64,000 nucleotides of DNA from Deltaproteobacteria bacterium (GTDB taxonomy: Bacteria; Myxococcota; Kuafuiibacteriia; Kuafuiibacteriales; Kuafuiibacteriaceae): NCBI GenBank assembly GCA_016703535.1, contig JADJBV010000001.1, forward strand, positions 5,570,001 through 5,634,000. Direction: 5' to 3'. Positions 24,707 through 32,459 of the stretch are shown here, piece after piece. The position numbers and the translations under genes are program-made. Positions within the stretch are counted from its first letter, which is position 1. Each line of letters begins with the position of its first letter. Below the pieces are notes generated by a model, which made no database searches, had not been told where the DNA came from, and saw only the letters and a list, made by a program, of their open reading frames with translations.

Positions 24707-26242
24707 ATGAACGTGGGGGCGGCGGTCGGGGCCGAGGTGTTGTTGGAGGCCGTGGGCAAGGGGCGCCCGCTGCGACGGGACGCTGGCGTTGCGCTCCGGA
24801 AGTTGCTCGGCGTCGAGGTGGGACTGGAGGGCCTCTCCCGCTTGTTTCAGCCTGGATTTCCAGGGGTCCGGGCCTTCGCCATCGAAGGACGGGCGGCCCC
24901 CGATCAAGCGGTCGAGATCACCTTGGTGGGCATCGCCCGGGATGGGCGGCCCGTCTGGACCGGCTCACGGGCCTTCGCCTTGGGGCGCGACGGTTCGCTG
25001 GAGATGCACCGCGGCTTCGATGAGATCGATCCCGAATATCAGTCCCGCAACATCACCGTGGACCTGATGCAGCGCGAGCTCGACATCTTGGCCTTGCTCG
25101 ATCAAGGCCAGGCCTCACGCTTGACCATCGACGCCGAAGGGGTGGGCCGCTACGTCTGCGCGCTCCACGGTTTTGTCTTCGCCGATGAGACCGAAGAGGG
25201 CCCACCGGTTCGTTCGGTCCGGGCCCTGGAGCCCAGCGGCGATCGGGAGAAGTTGCGGGCGGCGGCGCTTACGCTCTGTCAGCGGGCCGCCGAACGTCGC
25301 GGCCTCGGCAAGATCGCCCAAGAAGCGGCCGAAGCTCAGATCCGGGCGGCCCAGAGCCCCTGGGACTTCGCCCGGCTCTCCTTGGGCCCGACTCCAGCCG
25401 AACTGGCCAAAAGCGACGACGGCGAGATGGGCGTGGGCAACTTGGGGCGGGAGCTGCTGCTGGCCAAAGAGACGCCGAGTTGGCGCGCCGCCCTGTACCT
25501 GCACCCTCGGGACGAAGAGACCTTCCGCTCCGGCGCCGAATACCGGCGGCGCAAGACCCTGCGCTCCGAAACCCGGATCGCCAGCGAACTGCAGGAGGCT
25601 CGGCAAGGTTTGGAGAGCCGTCACCGGGCGCTCCGACTGCGGGCCCTGGAGAACCTGGGCATGGTCGCCCCGGCCTGGATGGCAGGCGAGATCAAGCTGC
25701 TGACCGAAGACACCGATCGCCGGCTGGCCACCGCGGCGAAGTCCACCCTGCGGCAGGTCAGCGGGGCCGATCTGCCAGACCGCTTGTTGAGCTTCGCCAA
25801 CGACCCCAAACAAAACCCGCGGCGCCGGGGCCTGGTCTACCGGGTGTTGGCCGAACACTTCCCGGATCGGCTGAAGGAGCAGGTGCCGATGCTCCGGGTC
25901 AATCCCGACACCCGGATCCAGCGGGCGATCGTGCCCTTGGTCGCCGATGAACCCGATCCGGGGCCGGCCTTGGCCGCCCTCCTCGCCGCCAACCCCTGGC
26001 CCAAAAAGGGGAGCCGGGAGGGCCTGGCCGAGCTGCGCCTCGAGCTGATCGAACGCCTAGCGTTGTTGCTCGACCCCAGCACTGTCCCAGTCCTGATGGA
26101 GGCCTTCCGCCGGCGAGAGCTGAGCCCACCCCAGTCCGAACTTTTGGCCCTCTCCCGGGCTCTGGTGGCTTTCCCCGATCCGCGGGCCCAGGTGGTCCTG
26201 GTCGAGGCGGCCCGGCGCTTCCAGAGGCCTCAGATCCCCTAA
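24707..26242 (+). CDS. Hypothetical protein with C-terminal HEAT-like repeats
   Basis: Unknown function, 511 residues, cytosolic by sequence (no signal or membrane segment). The N-terminal ~230 residues form an alpha/beta unit with no motif I can name (VRAFAIEGRAAPDQAVEITL, MHRGFDEIDPEYQSRNI). From about 290 to the end there are paired helices of HEAT or armadillo type: LRALENLGMVAPAWMAGEIK, ATAAKSTLRQVSGADLPDRL, RRGLVYRVLAEHFPD, and IQRAIVPLVADEPDPGPAL. Such repeats usually form a protein-binding solenoid. It lies 111 bases upstream of the MglA-like GTPase, so a functional link is possible but not shown. A start-proximal -10-like element precedes it. Confidence 0.75.
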   Translation: MNVGAAVGAEVLLEAVGKGRPLRRDAGVALRKLLGVEVGLEGLSRLFQPGFPGVRAFAIEGRAAPDQAVEITLVGIARDGRPVWTGSRAFALGRDGSLEMHRGFDEIDPEYQSRNITVDLMQRELDILALLDQGQASRLTIDAEGVGRYVCALHGFVFADETEEGPPVRSVRALEPSGDREKLRAAALTLCQRAAERRGLGKIAQEAAEAQIRAAQSPWDFARLSLGPTPAELAKSDDGEMGVGNLGRELLLAKETPSWRAALYLHPRDEETFRSGAEYRRRKTLRSETRIASELQEARQGLESRHRALRLRALENLGMVAPAWMAGEIKLLTEDTDRRLATAAKSTLRQVSGADLPDRLLSFANDPKQNPRRRGLVYRVLAEHFPDRLKEQVPMLRVNPDTRIQRAIVPLVADEPDPGPALAALLAANPWPKKGSREGLAELRLELIERLALLLDPSTVPVLMEAFRRRELSPPQSELLALSRALVAFPDPRAQVVLVEAARRFQRPQIP

Positions 26243-26297
26243 GGGTCCGAATTCCCACGGCCCCTTTCGACCATTGCCGGATCATCGGGTGCGATTC

Positions 26298-26326
26298 TTG
26301 ACCGTGGCTCCTGCCGACGGGACACT
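26298..26326 (+). promoter_or_regulatory. Promoter TTGACC-N17-GACACT for the MglA-like gene
   Basis: A -35 with five of six consensus bases, an optimal 17-base spacer and a -10 with three of six, about 28 bases before the ATG at 26354. It is one of the few conventionally spaced promoters visible in the window. Confidence 0.45.
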
Positions 26327-26353
26327 CGGGGCGCTCGTTTCGGTCGAAAGAAA

Positions 26354-27442
26354 ATGCCTACTTACAATTACAAGTCGCGCGAGCTGATCGCGAAGATCGT
26401 TTACTACGGGCCAGGGCGCTGCGGAAAGACCACCAACCTGCAGCAGATCCACGCCAAGATGCGCCCCGAGACGCGCAGTGATCTACTCAGTGTAGCGACC
26501 GAAACCGACCGCACGATCTACTTCGACCTGTTGCCGCTCAACCTCGGCACGATCAGCGGGATGAAGTTTATGGTGCGGCTCTTCACGGTGCCGGGCCAGG
26601 TCTACTACAGCGAGACCCGCAAGCTGGTGCTGAAGGGCGCCGACGGCGTGGTCTTCGTGGCCGACTCGCAAGATCACATGATCGACGAGAACCGGCAGTC
26701 GCTGCGGGATCTCAAAGAGAACCTGATCGCCAACGGCATCGACTACAACTCGATCCCGCTGGTGCTGCAGTGGAACAAGCGCGACCTCCCGCACCTGATC
26801 CCGGAGGCCGAGCTCAACGCGACGCTCAACGATCGCAACAACAAGACGTTGTCGGCGGTGGCCTCCCAAGGCACGGGGGTGCTGGAGACGCTGCGCTTCA
26901 TCACCTTGGGCGTGTTCAACAACATCAAGGCCGGTGGCAAGGCCGGGCCGAACCCGCCGGGCCAACAGCCGCGGGGCGCTTCTATGGTTGGGAGCAGCGG
27001 GACCGGCGAACTGCCCGCCCCCGTGATCCCCGGTGCCCCGGCGGCGATGGGCAACGTGAAGCCAGGCAGCTGGTCGGCGGCGATCCCCCGTACCAGTTTC
27101 AGCGGAGCGGCCAACGGACCGGGCCTCCCCAACGTCGCCGGCTTGGCGCCCCCCGGGACCAGCGCCGCCGCCGCCGCCGCCGCCGCGTCTCGTCCCCCTC
27201 CGCCGGCCGCGCCGCCAGCCTATTCCCCGCCCGCGCCCGCGCCTTCCCAACGACCACTGCGAGAGGACGGCCCTCAGCCGGTGAAGATCACGCCGGACTT
27301 GTTCATCGACGAGTTCAAGAACTTGGCGATGATGGCCAGCCAACTCGCCGAACGGATGGCGGCGGTGGAGGCCGAGATGATCCGCCTTGGTCGGGAGAAC
27401 CAAGAGATCCGCGAGATCATCACTCGGCAGTCAAGGCAATAG
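26354..27442 (+). CDS. MglA-like small GTPase with long C-terminal extension
   Basis: Residues 1-195 are a Ras-like GTPase of the MglA type: P-loop GPGRCGKTTN (about 19-28), Asp and Thr-rich switch 1 (SVATETDRTIYFDLLP), switch 2 FTVPGQVYYSETRKLVL (about 77), and the base-recognition motif QWNKRDL (about 139). Myxococcus MglA (195 residues) sets the polarity of gliding and type IV pili. This protein adds ~165 residues: a Pro/Ala/Gly-rich linker and a final predicted coiled-coil (FKNLAMMASQLAERMAAVEA, about 322-341). No MglB/Roadblock GAP gene lies nearby. An 18-base motif (26480-26497) recurs in the kinase at 31148. It is upstream of pilT by about 1 kb, which fits a motility or polarity theme. 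Confidence 0.9.
   Translation: MPTYNYKSRELIAKIVYYGPGRCGKTTNLQQIHAKMRPETRSDLLSVATETDRTIYFDLLPLNLGTISGMKFMVRLFTVPGQVYYSETRKLVLKGADGVVFVADSQDHMIDENRQSLRDLKENLIANGIDYNSIPLVLQWNKRDLPHLIPEAELNATLNDRNNKTLSAVASQGTGVLETLRFITLGVFNNIKAGGKAGPNPPGQQPRGASMVGSSGTGELPAPVIPGAPAAMGNVKPGSWSAAIPRTSFSGAANGPGLPNVAGLAPPGTSAAAAAAAASRPPPPAAPPAYSPPAPAPSQRPLREDGPQPVKITPDLFIDEFKNLAMMASQLAERMAAVEAEMIRLGRENQEIREIITRQSRQ
26480..26497 (+). repeat. Intragenic 18-base motif, copy 1 (GATCTACTCAGTGTAGCG)
   Basis: It matches 16 of 18 bases with 31148-31165, in the same strand and reading phase, and uses CTA, AGT and GTA codons that are rare here. This copy also contains the inverted repeat CTAC-N5-GTAG. Function unknown. Confidence 0.5.
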
Positions 27443-27526
27443 GCCGCGGGAATTTTTCTGCCGCTTTTCTGCGCATAATCGGCCCAAAAAACACGATCTC
27501 GACCGTCGCAATCGCGGGCCGGCCGT

Positions 27527-27535
27527 TGTTACAAT
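27527..27535 (+). promoter_or_regulatory. Extended -10 TGT-TACAAT, start-proximal
   Basis: A strong extended -10 (TGnTACAAT) ends 9 bases before the GTG at 27545. The sequence between contains GGAGG (27538-27542), so this start could be used with a short leader. Confidence 0.5.
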
Positions 27536-27544
27536 CCGGAGGTA

Positions 27545-27871
27545 GTGAGCTCGGGACCGCACCACGGCAGCTCGATCTTGGCGCTCGCCCGCACCCCGCG
27601 GGACGCGGACGACGCGGAGATCATCGACCTGGTGCAGCTCCCCCGCGGCACCCGGCCCACGCCGATCGCTTGCCTGGAGTACGAAGAGGTCGCGCGCTGC
27701 CGGCAGATGGACTGCTCCTACTACCAGTCCTGCCTCAACTTCGCGGCGCGGGTGCGGTGGCGCAGCTTCCACTGCCGCCAGTGCCCGCTGCATCCGGATC
27801 GCACGGCGCGAGCCCAGGGGGCCGGAGCCGATGGCGCTGAGCTCGACGCGGCGATCATTCAGCTTCGTTAG
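27545..27871 (+). CDS. Small Cys-cluster protein, possible metal-binding
   Basis: No family recognised. The GTG at 27545 follows GGAGG with a 2-base gap and a strong extended -10. The 108-residue product has no signal peptide. Its centre holds six cysteines in a compact region (about residues 43-80): a C-x8-C-x4-C-x5-C pattern (CLEYEEVARC, CSYYQSC) followed after 14 residues by C-x2-C (CRQCPLH). The paired Cys and the aromatic residues between them look like a zinc or Fe-S site. The last 41 bases overlap the next gene's signal peptide in another frame. It sits downstream of the MglA-like gene and upstream of pilT. The codon bias matches its neighbours, so it is a credible gene. Confidence 0.65.
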   Translation: MSSGPHHGSSILALARTPRDADDAEIIDLVQLPRGTRPTPIACLEYEEVARCRQMDCSYYQSCLNFAARVRWRSFHCRQCPLHPDRTARAQGAGADGAELDAAIIQLR

Positions 27872-28349
27872 CCTGGCCTTCGCCACTTTGGTCGCGGGCC
27901 CGGGGACCGCCCGCGCCGACTCGGGTTGGCTCTTTGGTTTTAGCGCCGGTGGGCTCTACACCGACGGGCCGGCCCCGCCCGAGCTCGCCTTCCGCATCGG
28001 GTTGGGGCCCGACTGGGTGTTCGACTCGGGCCTGACCTTTCTCGGACGACTCGAAACCACACATTTGCTCGATACCAATGCCCACCTGGGGATTGGGTGG
28101 TCGGGCCCAGGCCTGCTCACCGATCAGGGACTGCCCCTCGGGCTGGGGCTGGGCCCGATCGTGTCCTTGGATCGCACCGGCGATCTGTGGGGCGGCGGGC
28201 GAGGCACCCTGCGATGGTCGTTGTGGTACGCGCGGGCCCTGCTCGAGCTCGATCTGGGGTTGGCGCGGCGCTTCGATCCCAATGGCCAACGCGACGACGA
28301 CGCGTGGGAGCTCCGGCTGGGCCTCGGGTTACGGCTGGTCCCGTTTTGA
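27831..28349 (+). CDS. Secreted small beta-rich, barrel-like protein
   Basis: A 172-residue protein with a signal peptide ending TARAD (about residue 29). The mature part alternates hydrophobic and polar residues in short strands separated by Gly/Asp/Pro turns (GLYTDGPAPPELAFRIGLG, ARALLELDLGLARRF) and ends LGLGLRLVPF, as small outer-membrane barrels do. No motif names a family. The start overlaps the preceding Cys-cluster gene by 41 bases, and the stop lies 16 bases before pilT, but pilT has its own promoter-like element. Confidence 0.7.
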   Translation: MALSSTRRSFSFVSLAFATLVAGPGTARADSGWLFGFSAGGLYTDGPAPPELAFRIGLGPDWVFDSGLTFLGRLETTHLLDTNAHLGIGWSGPGLLTDQGLPLGLGLGPIVSLDRTGDLWGGGRGTLRWSLWYARALLELDLGLARRFDPNGQRDDDAWELRLGLGLRLVPF

Positions 28350-28358
28350 TGTTAACCT
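28350..28358 (+). promoter_or_regulatory. Extended -10-like TGT-TAACCT, start-proximal
   Basis: TGnTAACCT begins directly after the stop of the previous gene and ends 7 bases before the pilT ATG, with no Shine-Dalgarno. The identical nonamer occurs before the gene at 47279. Confidence 0.5.
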
Positions 28359-28365
28359 CGCCCCG

Positions 28366-29529
28366 ATGGAGCTCAATGAAGTCCTCGGCGTCGCGATCAA
28401 AGGAGGCGCCTCCGACATTCACTTGAAGGCGGGCCTGCCGCCGATGTTCCGGATCAACGGCCAGCTGGTGCCGCTCAAGGACGGCCCCCGGATCTCGCCG
28501 GAAGAGATGTCCCGGATGGCGTTGTCGATCATGAACAACTTCCAGCGGGAGCGCTTCAAGCAGTTCAACGAGCTGGACTTGGCCTACGGCGTCCCGGGCC
28601 TCGGCCGCTTCCGGGTCAACGTCTTCCAGCAGCGGGGCACCGTCGGCATCGTGCTGCGGGTGATCCCGTTCAAGGTCCGGACCCTGGACGACCTGAACCT
28701 GCCGCCGATCCTCAAGACCATCGCCCTCGACGAACGTGGCCTGATCTTGGTCACCGGGACCACCGGCTCCGGCAAGTCCACCACCTTGGCGGCGATGATC
28801 GATCACATCAACACCAACGAGACGGTGCACGTGATGACCGTCGAGGACCCGATCGAGTTTTTGATCCGAGACAAACGTTCGGTGGTGAACCAACGGGAGG
28901 TCGGGGTCGACACCATGAGCTTCAGCCAGGCGCTGAAGTCAGCTTTGCGGCAGGACCCAGACGTGATCCTGGTCGGTGAAATGCGAGATCTGGAGACCAT
29001 CGAGACCGCCTTGCTCGCCGCCGAGACCGGCCACCTGGTGATGTCGACGCTCCATACTTTGGACGCCACCGAAACCATCTCCCGGGTGGTGTCGGTGTTC
29101 CCGCCCCATCAACAACGCCAGATTCGCCTGCAGCTGGGTGCGGTCTTGCGGGCGGTCATCTGCCAACGTTTGGTGCCGACCAAAGATGGTCAGGGTCGGG
29201 TCGCGGCGCTGGAGATCATGCGCACCACCGCGCGCATCCGGGAAATGGTCGAGGACAAGGACCGAACCAAAGAGATCGAAGCGGCCATCGCCGAGGGCAA
29301 CATCGCCTACGGAATGCAGACCTTCGACCAAGCGCTGATGGCCCACTACAAGACCGGGCTGATCACCTACGAAGAGGCGCTGCGCCAGGCCAGCAACCCC
29401 AGCAACTTTGCGTTGCGGGTCCAGGGCATCGAGTCGGCCTCCGACTCCAAGTGGGATGGCTTCGACAAGGGCCAGGCGGGCAGCCAAACACCGGCCAGCC
29501 GCGCCACCACGGTCGTGCCGGGACGCTGA
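28366..29529 (+). CDS. pilT: Type IV pilus retraction ATPase PilT
   Basis: A cytoplasmic hexameric ATPase that depolymerises the pilus fibre. The 387-residue protein has the PilT order: N-terminal PAS-like domain beginning ELNEVLGVAIKGGASDIHLK, Walker A GTTGSGKST (about 130), Asp box VEDPIEF, Walker B region VGEMRDLETIETAL (the AIRNLTREY-type arginines are not written out here), His box STLHTLDATETI, and the family C-terminus AYGMQTFDQALMAHYKTGLI. The C-terminal tail (about 350-387) is longer than in Pseudomonas PilT. The frame is open upstream to 28078, but the ATG at 28366, preceded by a -10-like nonamer, gives the standard N-terminus. recX follows after 6 bases. Confidence 0.95.
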   Translation: MELNEVLGVAIKGGASDIHLKAGLPPMFRINGQLVPLKDGPRISPEEMSRMALSIMNNFQRERFKQFNELDLAYGVPGLGRFRVNVFQQRGTVGIVLRVIPFKVRTLDDLNLPPILKTIALDERGLILVTGTTGSGKSTTLAAMIDHINTNETVHVMTVEDPIEFLIRDKRSVVNQREVGVDTMSFSQALKSALRQDPDVILVGEMRDLETIETALLAAETGHLVMSTLHTLDATETISRVVSVFPPHQQRQIRLQLGAVLRAVICQRLVPTKDGQGRVAALEIMRTTARIREMVEDKDRTKEIEAAIAEGNIAYGMQTFDQALMAHYKTGLITYEEALRQASNPSNFALRVQGIESASDSKWDGFDKGQAGSQTPASRATTVVPGR

Positions 29530-29535
29530 ACGACC

Positions 29536-29979
29536 TTGGTCAAAAAGGAGCGGACCGCCCTGGAGGCGGCGATGGACATCCTGACCTTACGCGCCCACGG
29601 CCGAGAGGAGCTCAGCCGGAAGTTGGCGCAGCGGGGGTTCCCGGAGGACGAGATCGAGGGGGCCTTGGATCGGGCCCTGGAGTTGGGCCTGATGGAGCCC
29701 GAGCCCGACCTGGCCCGGCGCTACGCCCTGGAGTTGGCCAAAAAGAAGGGCGCCACCCCCCTGTCGGTCCGCGCCAAACTGGAACAACGAGGCCTGAGCG
29801 GCGCCGACGCCGAAGCGGCCGTGGACGCGGCGTTTGCCGAGTGGGACCCGCTGGCCGCCGCCAAGGCCTGGGTCGCGGGGGAGACCGATCCACGAAGAGC
29901 GGCCCGCCGACTGCAGCAGAAGGGCTTCAGTGCCGATGTGATCGCCCGGGTGATGAGGGCGCTCGGCGCCCGGGAGTAA
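29536..29979 (+). CDS. recX: Regulatory protein RecX
   Basis: A 147-residue all-helical protein of the RecX family, which binds RecA filaments and limits their activity. The three three-helix repeats are visible: LTLRAHGREELSRKLAQRGF, then ARRYALELAKKKGATPLSVR with LEQRGL, then AKAWVAGETDPRRAARRLQQ with KGFSADVIARVM. I use the TTG at 29536 because it keeps the first helix intact. ATG 29572 has a better Shine-Dalgarno (GGAGG, 5 bases upstream) but would shorten that helix. The gene is 6 bases after pilT and not beside recA, which is unusual. It is likely co-transcribed with pilT and the downstream kinase (4-base gap). Confidence 0.88.
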   Translation: MVKKERTALEAAMDILTLRAHGREELSRKLAQRGFPEDEIEGALDRALELGLMEPEPDLARRYALELAKKKGATPLSVRAKLEQRGLSGADAEAAVDAAFAEWDPLAAAKAWVAGETDPRRAARRLQQKGFSADVIARVMRALGARE

Positions 29980-29983
29980 CCAG

Positions 29984-31726
29984 GTGGGAGAACATCTTAG
30001 CTCGGAGCAGCCGACCGCACCGGTCAGATCCTTTCGCGCCGTCCCAGACGGGGTGATGATGGGGCGGCCCGTGCTCGAAGCTCGAACCGAAGAAAAGCGT
30101 GGTCGCTACGAGATCCTCCGGGTGGTCAACCGCGGTGGCATGGGTGAGATCGCCCTGGGCCGCGTGTTGGGCACCAAGGGGTTCGAGAAGCTGGTGGTGT
30201 TGAAGCGCCTGCGCGCTGACGCCGAACGCGAAGATCACTTCCAAATGTTCGACGTCGAACAAGAGGTGATGTCGCGGATCGAACACCCGAACATCGTCAA
30301 GGTCTTCGACCAACCGACCATCGACAACACCGCCTACCTGGCGATGGAGTACGTGCGCGGTCGGAACCTGGACCAGGTGATCCGGGCCGCCCAACAACAC
30401 AACGAAGAGCTGACGCTCCAGTTTACGCTCTCGGCGATCTCTGAAGTGCTCCGTGGCCTGGCCTTCGTGCACCGGCTCAAGGACAACGACGGCACCGCCT
30501 TGGGCGTGGTCCATCAGGACATGACGCCGTCCAACGTGATGGTCTCCTTCTACGGCGAAGTGAAGATCACCGACTTCGGGATCAGCTACGTGACCTCTCG
30601 AGACGGTGGCCTGCGCAAAGGCGTGCTCAAGGGCAAGCCGCGCTACGTGGCCCCCGAGGTCCTGGCCGGCAAGCGGGTCAACAACACCGCCGACATCTAC
30701 GGCGTCGGGGTGGTGCTCTACGAGATGTTGACCGGCCGAGCCCTCTTCGCCCGAGCGTCGGTGAAGGACACCTTGGCCGCGGTCGCGCGCAACGAACTCC
30801 CCGACCTCCGGGCCGAGTTGGCCCAACATGGAGAGGGGGTGGCGATCATCCTGGAGAAGGCGCTGAAGAAAGACCCGGCCGATCGCTACCGCACCGCCGA
30901 GTTGATGGCCGCCGACGTGCTGAACGAGCTCTCCAAACACGGGGGTCCGGCCTCACCCCTGACCATCGGCTACATCATGAGGCGCCTCTTCCGGGACGAT
31001 CCGGACGTGCCCGAGAGCGAAGATCCCGCGCTCGAGGAGGCCGCCGCCCGCCACTCGGGGGCCGGGGCCAAGGCGGCCTTGGTGCCGGTGAGCTTGGACA
31101 AGACGCTGGAGGAGCTGGACCGCCTGTTGGGCAAAGATCGCAGCGTCGATCTATTCAGTGTACCGCCAGAGCTGGAGGCGGATCTGGCCGGGTTGGCCGA
31201 CATGGATCCCTTCGCGGCCAAGACCCCGATCCCGGACTTTGTCTGGGGCGCCAAAGACGACAACGAACTTTTGGCGAGGGCCAATGAGGCCTTCGGGATG
31301 AAGGAGCCGCCGGCGCTCCACCTCGGCCCGACCTCCAACAAAGAGCACCGGCCCCTGCCCTCCTTCGACGTCCCGCCCCGACGGGAAGAGCCGAAGCCCG
31401 GCGGCAGCTACTCCCAGATCCAAAGCCGCTCCGATCACGCCCCGCTCGCGCTGGACGAGCCGCTCACCAAAAGGCCGACCCCGCCCGAGCTCCCGGACCC
31501 GCCCCCCGTGGCGCTCAAGACCCCGGTCCCCGAAGCACCGGCCCGAGCCGTCTCCGATCCGCGCCCGACCGGAGAGTTGCAACCCCCGCCGGCCCGTCGG
31601 AGTTCCTCCAACTTCCGCGCGCCCGCGGCCAAGGAGAGTGGGTTCAAGTTTTGGTTGGGCTTGATCGTCGGCCTGACCCTCGGCGTCGCCGCCGCCGCAA
31701 TCTACGGCCGCTTCTTCCTCCACTGA
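29984..31726 (+). CDS. Membrane Ser/Thr protein kinase with HQD catalytic loop
   Basis: An N-terminal Pkn-type kinase (about 40-310): Gly-rich loop NRGGMGEIALG, catalytic K74 (VVLKRL), catalytic D179 in VHQDMTPSNVM, and DFG at about 198. The usual HRD triad is HQD here; the Arg that contacts a phosphorylated activation loop is replaced by Gln, which suggests activation without activation-loop phosphorylation. Residues about 320-550 are a Pro-rich linker. A single membrane segment closes the protein at about 551-577 (FWLGLIVGLTLGVAAAAIYG), leaving the C-terminus outside with almost no sensor domain. Start is GTG 29984, 4 bases after recX. An 18-base motif shared with the MglA-like gene lies at 31148-31165 in the linker. 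Confidence 0.92.
   Translation: MGEHLSSEQPTAPVRSFRAVPDGVMMGRPVLEARTEEKRGRYEILRVVNRGGMGEIALGRVLGTKGFEKLVVLKRLRADAEREDHFQMFDVEQEVMSRIEHPNIVKVFDQPTIDNTAYLAMEYVRGRNLDQVIRAAQQHNEELTLQFTLSAISEVLRGLAFVHRLKDNDGTALGVVHQDMTPSNVMVSFYGEVKITDFGISYVTSRDGGLRKGVLKGKPRYVAPEVLAGKRVNNTADIYGVGVVLYEMLTGRALFARASVKDTLAAVARNELPDLRAELAQHGEGVAIILEKALKKDPADRYRTAELMAADVLNELSKHGGPASPLTIGYIMRRLFRDDPDVPESEDPALEEAAARHSGAGAKAALVPVSLDKTLEELDRLLGKDRSVDLFSVPPELEADLAGLADMDPFAAKTPIPDFVWGAKDDNELLARANEAFGMKEPPALHLGPTSNKEHRPLPSFDVPPRREEPKPGGSYSQIQSRSDHAPLALDEPLTKRPTPPELPDPPPVALKTPVPEAPARAVSDPRPTGELQPPPARRSSSNFRAPAAKESGFKFWLGLIVGLTLGVAAAAIYGRFFLH
31148..31165 (+). repeat. Intragenic 18-base motif, copy 2 (GATCTATTCAGTGTACCG)
   Basis: It matches 26480-26497 at 16 of 18 positions in the same codon phase (Asp-Leu-Phe-Ser-Val-Pro against Asp-Leu-Leu-Ser-Val-Ala). 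The codons CTA, AGT and GTA are rare in the surrounding gene. Confidence 0.5.
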
Positions 31727-31784
31727 CCCTCGAGCCCCCCGATCACGGTGGACGGGACGGGCACTTCGCGGGGTGAAGCGCGAT

Positions 31785-32459
31785 TCACTCGACTTGGAAA
31801 GAGATCCCGATTTCTTCCAGCTCGGGATCCAGTTCTCCGGGCGTAGCCTGGACAACTTTGTAGCTGCCTTGTTTGGCCAGGGCCTGCAGGACTCCGACCA
31901 AAGCCGCCCGGGGGATCCTTGCGTAAAGTCCGGCGCCGTCCTCCAGCACCGTTCCTCCTGCCCCTTCGACGATCCCCCGCACCGAGGCCTTGGCCCGGGC
32001 CGGACCCACGCCCACCGCCCGGACCTGGAACTGGGGTGCTGGGAGCTCGGCGCCGACGCCGCTGACCTCGATCCGCGGCGCCCGCTCTGGTTCACGCAGG
32101 ACCGGCGAAACCGCAAAGGCGATCACCACCCCCAACGCCGCCGCACCGGCCCAGGCCCAACGCAGGCCGACGCCTCGAGGTGCTTCTTCTTTGGCGCGGC
32201 CACGGGCTTTGGCGGCCATCAACACTCGGCCCGAAAAGCCGGTGGGCGCCGACAAGGCCGGGGTGCTCCGAACCAGCTGGAGCAAGGCCCGACGTTGGGC
32301 CTGAAACTGCCGGCACTCTTCGCAGCCCTGCAGGTGAGCCGCCAGCTGGGCCGACGACACCTCGGCCCCACCATGCCCATCACGTTCGGCGTCGAGCTGT
32401 TCATCGATCGCGCGACGCGCCCGGGCGTGCGCAGAAAAAAGTTCGTTGAGGGCGTTCAT
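31785..32459 (-). CDS. Zinc anti-sigma factor, membrane-anchored
   Basis: The N-terminal domain has the ZAS signature H-x3-C-x2-C in AAHLQGCEECRQF (about 41-53) with an upstream helix, as in anti-sigma factors that sequester ECF sigma factors and release them on redox or envelope stress. A single membrane segment follows at about 102-122 (WAWAGAAALGVVIAFAV). The periplasmic remainder (about 125-224) is a small alpha/beta domain ending in acidic residues. The start overlaps the stop of the ECF sigma gene (32456-33100), the standard gene order for a sigma/anti-sigma operon. It faces the kinase gene at 29984-31726 convergently across 58 bases. Confidence 0.9.
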   Translation of the reverse strand: MNALNELFSAHARARRAIDEQLDAERDGHGGAEVSSAQLAAHLQGCEECRQFQAQRRALLQLVRSTPALSAPTGFSGRVLMAAKARGRAKEEAPRGVGLRWAWAGAAALGVVIAFAVSPVLREPERAPRIEVSGVGAELPAPQFQVRAVGVGPARAKASVRGIVEGAGGTVLEDGAGLYARIPRAALVGVLQALAKQGSYKVVQATPGELDPELEEIGISFQVE

